A stretch of DNA of 64,000 bases, from NCBI RefSeq assembly GCF_007655135.1, contig NC_045127.1, forward strand, positions 44,713,538 to 44,777,537. Direction: 5' to 3'. A program made the translations under genes and the position numbers. Origin of the DNA: Punica granatum (Eukaryota; Streptophyta; Magnoliopsida; Myrtales; Lythraceae). The notes beneath the pieces are model-generated. The model saw only the letters and a program-made list of their open reading frames with translations, was not told where the DNA came from and made no database searches. Shown here piece by piece: positions 58,745 to 64,000 of this stretch (positions are counted from its first letter, which is position 1; each line of letters begins with the position of its first letter).

Positions 58745-59005
58745 ATTATCCCGTTTGATTTTTAAATTTTTTTTTAACTTTACTCCACTTATCTTCAATT
58801 CAATAACACAATTATTACTCTTTTTTTTCCTTTAATTTTTAATATTAAACTCTCTCAACTATTTATTACTTTTTTCACAATTTAACAACACTATTATTAC
58901 TTTCTCTCAACTATTCATTACTTTTTCACACTTTTTCTCATAATTCAACAACACAATCATTACAAACTAATTAAAACGAAAACTCAACTCTAAAATCAAA
59001 CACAA
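58745..59005. mobile_element. MITE-like repeat, family 2 (inverted)
   Basis: It starts 'cccgtttgatttttaaa' and ends 'ctctaaaatcaaacacaat', short inverted termini. The interior has 'ctctcaactatt', 'attacttttttcacaattt' and 'aacacaatcattac', which are reverse matches to 35886-36130. No coding capacity. Confidence 0.6.
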
Positions 59006-59069
59006 TCGGTCATCTTCTAGCTTTGGCCCTCAATTTGTTCCATTGCAAAATATCTCCGACATGATGTCA

Positions 59070-59303
59070 TCAAGCCTGGAGTTGCCCGAAATAACTCAAC
59101 ATCAATGAAAATGCCAGAAACTCCCAATCAGCAAAGTGCTTCGTGACAAGTTTCATACGGTGCCGTAACATCATATAAACATTCAACTCCTTGAGAAGTG
59201 CTGCAGCAAATTTCTTGCTATGCTGTGGCAAATTATCCTGAGGCTTCACTCCATCTTTTTCAACGAATCTCGAGCCTCGATCACGATCCTCGAGCTCCCC
59301 CAA
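59070..59303 (-). pseudogene. Orphan open frame with gene-like composition
   Basis: A 77-codon frame has a mixed, charged composition unlike the A/T-rich flanks (ELEDRDRGSRFVEKDG, then HSKKFAAALLKELNVYMM). It has no recognisable domain, and I could not find a continuing exon. It may be a fragment of a captured or decayed gene, or chance. Function unknown. Confidence 0.3.
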
Positions 59304-60062
59304 GCTTCTAACTTGTTCTTAAAACACCAAATGTGACTTCAATAACTAATAATATTTAAAGAAAAATCTCGAAAACCAACTAGAAATGACCCGATAGTTT
59401 ATAAACCAAAGAAAACCGAACTAAACTAAATGGCTGCAATATGGTTAACAAACGCCCCCGAGGGGTGTGGTTGATAACTTGATAAGACCACAAAAAATAC
59501 AAGGATTATAAGAACTCTTCAACAGCTTGACAGGAATATACATGGCTGCAGTATTATTAATTGGGTTTCCCAAGGTTAACGGAAAAAGGAAAAAGAAAAA
59601 AAAAAACCCCACTAGTGCAAGCAAAATCTTTGTGCTTGAAACACGTAGAATTCTTAAAATGCAGAAGTCGAATTCATCTCAGTAATCTTAAAAATTTTCC
59701 ATAACTCTAATATGCGCTTTTACTTTTCCTATTTCAAAATCCCAATCAATTCGATAATTTGTTCGCATTAGGAGTTTGAAAACAAACGGTTGCATGCAAC
59801 ACAGTGAGATCATCAATGATTATATACATGAGTGGCGATGACAGTTATTATATCGGCACGGATAGTCCCCATTCATTTGTTTTACGTACTATAAATATGA
59901 CACTCATTTTCCCAGTAATTCAATATAATTGTCATAATTCTATTATCTTCGCATCTCACATGTTATATAACATGATGTCAATTTTGCAAGCAATCTTGAC
60001 ATTCAGCATGATTATAATAGTCAAACCAAATATCTCATAAAGGGCTGTTCTGACCTGGGCCT

Positions 60063-61333
60063 AAAGGCATGAGATAAATAAAATGTAATAAACAAAGTAA
60101 ATTTTCTAATGTTGTATTAGGCTTATCCATTTTTTTTTCAATTAAAGTAAGATTTTATTTCATTTTCAAATTGATAGATATATTAATGATAGATCTTAGT
60201 GTATACATTCTGAAAAAAAAAGAGAAACTAAATTATCAAGGAGGTTGGAATAATATTTAAAAAGCAAAATAATTTCCCTAAATTTAAGCTATACGATCAT
60301 TTTATTTTCGCCAGATGAATATACAGACACGTATTCTGTTTTGAGCTAGATTGAGACACGTTTTCATGATAAGTGTCTCATTTTATGAACAGCCAACATA
60401 GGTAAGAAAACCCATATTATTAATGCGTTGCTTCATTTGGTATTCATTATATATATACACTAGGCCTCTGGCGTGCGTAAATCTCACACAAACTCACGAA
60501 TATTGCTTGTTTTGAATAATTGACCCGATTTGGAATAAAGATTACGAAGGATTGGCGTGAAGTTGGGGTGGGGTGGGTTATTGGGGAATGGAATTGTGTG
60601 GGTTATGGAGGGATTATTTGACCCTCTATAGCTTTTTTTTTTTTGGATAAACTCAATTAAAGAATGGGGTGGTTTGGTGTGAATATGTTGGAAAAATCTT
60701 GACTCTCGATCGTTTTTATAATGTTGCTTTAATTGTTGACCTTCATAACCCTCTATAACATCCCAATTTGGTGGAATAAAAACTTAGATGTTATGAAGGA
60801 TTACGGTAGGGTGGTTTATTATCTCTCCTTAATCCTCTTTCCTCTTAAAAATTTTAAAAGGCAAACACGAATTATCAACACCCCTCTATAAACTGCCTTT
60901 TCGTAACCCCCAACCTTTAATCCAAACAAGCTATAAAGGCATGAGATAAATAAAATCTAATAAACAAAGTAAATTTTGTATGTTGTACTATGTATATCAC
61001 TATTACCAATTAAAATAAGAATTTGTTTTATTTTCAAATTGATAGACATATTAATGATATGTTCTTGTGCGTACATTCTGAAAAGAAAAAAAATTCAAAA
61101 CTAAATTATCAAGGAGTTTAGAGTAAGATTTAAAAAGCAAAATAATTTCCTAAATTTAAGCTATACTCATTTTATTTTCGCCAGATAAATATACAAACAC
61201 ACATTGTGTTTTAAGCTAGATTGAGACACGTATCCATGATAAGGATCACATTTTATGCATAGCCAACATAGGTAAGAAAACCCATAGTATTAATGCACTG
61301 CTTCATTTGGTATTCCATATATATATATATACT
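60063..61333. repeat. Pair of 0.4 kb direct repeats, 872 bp apart
   Basis: The segment at about 60063-60465 recurs at 60935-61333. Shared phrases include 'aaaggcatgagataaataaa', 'aaaaagcaaaataatttcc', 'agctagattgagacacg' and 'gccaacataggtaagaaaac', with scattered mismatches throughout. The 470 bp between them contain 'tataacatcc', 'ggtggaataaa' and 'aaccctctata' type words that look like part of another repeat. The arrangement is either a local tandem duplication later modified or two copies of one mobile sequence. Confidence 0.75.
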
Positions 61334-61619
61334 GACTAAATATTCAATGAGTATTACTCATTCACTTTGGATGAGTAAAAACCAATCAAAATGCTTGTAA
61401 ATGCGAATATAAGGGCCCATTGTAGGGTCAATTTTTCACTTGCATACATCTTAATTGAGTGTTACACATTCAAGTGAGTGAGTAATACTCAACCAATATT
61501 CATCTTGCATTAGAAAATCACGCCTTTCCACAGGCTCAAAATTGCTTGAAAAAATTAACCTTATTTGTTAGATAGTTTTAGAATATACTAATTTTTTGAA
61601 ATAAATAATAGATGATATA

Positions 61620-61910
61620 ATATAACAACATAATTATTACTTTTTTTTTCTTTTTTCTTCAATTATTTTATCTTAACTACCATTCAATTCAATTTTTAAT
61701 ATTAAATTCTCTCAACCATTTCGTTACATTTTTCACAATTCAATAATACAATTATTACTTTCTTTTAACTATTTATTACTTTTTTTTTTTTCATTTTTTC
61801 TCATAATTCAACAATACAATCATTACAATATCAAATAAATATAATTATTTATAGTTGAAATGGAGTGGAGTGGAGTAGAATTAAAAAAAATTTCATTTGC
61901 CACACAATGT
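61620..61910. mobile_element. MITE-like repeat, family 2 (decayed)
   Basis: It shares with 58745-59005 the words 'cataattattac', 'ttaatattaaa', 'ctctcaacc' and 'cataattcaacaatacaatc'. Its right end reads 'tttcatttgccacacaatg'. The left end is unclear. Confidence 0.4.
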
Positions 61911-62023
61911 CTAATTTCTTGATATTTTCCTTGAAGTAGGGGTGATTTTAGCAATTTCTGTATAAATAAAATTTAATTTTGAGAAAAAGCATGGCAGTCA
62001 CAAAGTATAGTTTTTCCATAAAC

Positions 62024-62073
<50 letters not shown>

Positions 62074-62101
62074 CAAAAAATATATATATATATATATATA
62101 A
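62024..62101. repeat. AAT and TA microsatellites
   Basis: About sixteen AAT repeats (62024-62073) are followed after a short A-rich spacer by a TA run (62081-62101). Confidence 0.95.
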
Positions 62102-62586
62102 TTATAAAATATAATGACTAAAAATATCAGAGTCCATCCCCAGTTGTGGTGGGGGTTTTGATAGCCTTTATTGTTGGGCCCGGGATGGTATTGGACGGTG
62201 TAAGTATGATTTTGATTGAATGACGATACCGACAATTTTTAGGGGGAAATAAAAAAAAAGAAAAAAAGAAAAAACCGAGTCTATGTGCAACTTTGCTTGA
62301 AACAAACGTAAAACATCATGCCTGACGGTATCGGATTGGTCATCTATTCCCCCCAGCAGATAACATTAGAATCATTTGATCGAAATCCAAATATAGAAAA
62401 ATAATTAAACAAAACCCCTCATAATATTAATAACTACAAATAAATAATTGGTTAATTAATTAATTAATTTTTATATTGAATTACACTATATAATAATTAA
62501 GTTTGGCCTTCGTCGTGTAGGCGCCTTGGCGTCGTTCCCTGCGTGCCTCCCGTTCACTTCAGTAGATGACAATCTCCCTCGACGCA

Positions 62587-62589
<3 letters not shown>

Positions 62590-62617
<28 letters not shown>

Positions 62618-62618
62618 A
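62590..62618 (+). repeat. CT microsatellite in the likely leader of the F-box gene
   Basis: Fourteen or so CT repeats end in 'ctagggttcgag'. CT runs of this kind are common in plant 5' UTRs and just upstream of transcription starts. This one lies about 580 bp before the start codon of the F-box gene. Confidence 0.8.
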
Positions 62619-63197
62619 GGGTTCGAGTTCTCCTGAATATCTTGCTTGCCTTCGGGAATCAAAAGTTGAGACCTCGTGCCCGCACTGATCCTTTTCGCAT
62701 TTCCGCCTCATCCTCCTCCGGGATTTGGCCATGTCTACTGACCCTCTTTGCCTGTAATTCTGTATCTGTTCTGTGAAATTGGCAATTTCATTATTGTCGA
62801 TCTTTTGGGTTGTCGAATTGGTCGAGGATTTGTCTTGCTTGAAACATCGAATCCCCAATTCATGTAAAGCGCCTCCGTCGGGAATTCGGATTTGGTTCTT
62901 CGATTCTCGATGCCCATTTGAGTTCTCTGCATTTTGATTAAGGTTGATTTGAAATAGTTTTCCACGTATGTATGCTGAATGCTGCTTCTGTAGCACAATT
63001 ATGCTCTGGGTTTTATTTTTTATGTTCTTAACTGATCTCTAAGCTTATTTGCTTGTGCTTTGAGGTTGTAGCGAAACCTGACATTTTGGTTTTTGTTTGT
63101 CCTAATTGTTTCTTTGAATCTGTTAATAATTGTAACTTTCCTGTGGGCCCTTACTGTTCTTTTGTTGCATTGGGAAATTAGGTTTCAGCCTGTTAAA

Positions 63198-64000
63198 ATG
63201 GACAGTGCTTCGGACTTCCTTCCCCAACTTGAGGAAGATATGTCCTTCAAAATACTGGAAATTTTGGACAACCCTTCTGATGTTGTTCGTGCCGGCTGTG
63301 TCTCGCGCTCCTGGCACCAATTTGGTGAGCTCTAAAACGAAGCAACATATGCATATTTCCATTGCGATTTTGTGAATCTTCTCCATAGTACTTATCAGAT
63401 GCATTTAGTGAGGTTTTATGTGGGAAAGTTGAGAATGATGAGCATCACCAGTTGTACTTTCTGAGTCAAATATACAAGGTGAATAGGCTGATTGATAACA
63501 GCTAAAACTAGTGGCCAATTTTATTGAAAGCTGGGTTTCATTCAAGAGAATGACCTTTTCTTTGAGATTTGATCAGCAGGTGAGAATGGTTGATGTCACC
63601 CTAACGTAGCATGAGTTGAGGATGCACTGGATATGTTATTGGATTAATTGTGGGTACAATTTCTGTGACTTTGTTAAGTCATGGAAGCTCGTGGTGAATA
63701 AGTAAATTCATTTCCAAGTTAGATGCTTAACCTGATATTTTTCCCATCTGTGCTGGGGGTTGTAATCTAAACTGTTTCTACGTTACTGCAGTGGTTAGAA
63801 ACAGCCTTTCTAAGCGGATGTGCCTGAGAATGTGTCCTCAATTGTCTGAAGTAGTCCATGTGACTGAGCCAACCTCCTCTGAGAAAACTGTTGCAGAAGT
63901 TGGACCGAGCAACTCTTCAGAATGGGAAAACTTGGAGAAGGAGCATAGGATCTATGCTTACCTGGCCCATTGCTGTACTAGATCAGATGTCAGAGTGTGC
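63198..64000 (+). CDS. F-box protein resembling At4g00755 (partial, runs off the window)
   Basis: The gene starts at ATG 63198. Exon 1 codes 63198-63324 and has a GTGAGC donor. Exon 2 starts at 63792 after TACTGCAG and stays open to the window edge, so the C-terminal part is missing. The visible product begins MDSASDFLPQLEEDMS and contains an F-box: MSFKILEILDNPSDVVRAG, then VSRSWHQF, continued across the splice by VVRNSLSKRMCLRMCPQLS. It should be an SCF substrate receptor. The pattern after the F-box (SKRMCLRMCPQLSEV) and the EKEHRIYAYLAHC segment match my recollection of the At4g00755 type, which has a distinctive C-terminal domain. A leader exon probably lies near 62600-62900 with an intron before the ATG. 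The family is clear; the orthology rests partly on the neighbouring PMT15- and PUX9-like genes. Confidence 0.85.

Larger units (their letters stand above)
58201..62500. other. Repeat-rich region, no complete gene
   Basis: 58201-58740 continues the sequence interrupted by the retrotransposon. The region holds a family-2 MITE-like element, an orphan minus-strand frame at 59070-59303, a pair of 0.4 kb direct repeats 872 bp apart, a further AT-rich MITE-like copy (about 61620-61910) and AAT/TA microsatellites (62024-62101). No gene recognised. Confidence 0.5.

Overview
The window is nuclear DNA from a flowering plant. Genes are split by GT-AG introns, intergenic DNA is AT-rich and full of small TIR elements, and a 20.7 kb Ty3/gypsy retrotransposon of the plant-specific Tat/Ogre type fills the middle right. 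The gene content points to a eudicot. I suspect the rosid order Myrtales (pomegranate-like), but only from general resemblance of the retroelement, and I could not check this.

Layout. 3.8-19.3 kb is a gene island. It holds a minus-strand QUA3/PMT13-like pectin methyltransferase (7 exons, 588 aa), a plus-strand UBA/UIM/UBX adaptor of the PUX8/PUX9 type (9 exons, 377 aa) and a minus-strand PMT15-like methyltransferase (7 exons, 641 aa). 19.4-32.5 kb has no recognisable gene but contains several TIR elements, two of them with perfect target-site duplications (a MULE-type MITE and a hAT-type element). 32.8-34.3 kb is an F-box/phloem-lectin gene of the PP2-A13 type (3 exons, 286 aa). 37.5-58.2 kb is the retrotransposon. 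58.2-62.5 kb is repeat-rich. From 63.2 kb to the right edge lie the first exons of an F-box gene resembling Arabidopsis At4g00755.

The two methyltransferases, the PUX gene and the terminal F-box gene correspond to neighbours that I recall as clustered on Arabidopsis chromosome 4 (At4g00740, At4g00750, At4g00752, At4g00755). The window is therefore probably a conserved micro-syntenic block stretched by about 44 kb of repeats, with the PP2-A13-like gene inside the stretch.

The retrotransposon has 4.0 kb LTRs about 1% apart, a perfect 5-bp target duplication (ATCAC), a primer-binding site, an extra ORF1, gag, a protease ORF with a G-patch-like segment, a clean in-phase candidate intron before the reverse transcriptase, two successive RNase H regions (the first missing its usual aspartate) and an integrase. 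Two reading-frame breaks in gag suggest that this young copy is not fully autonomous. Its 3' untranslated region is the most unusual part. It has five alternating stem-loops (A-B-A-B-A), each followed by GCAAAA, and then a 1.7 kb tandem array built from 13-bp hairpin modules and organised into a 531-bp higher-order repeat.
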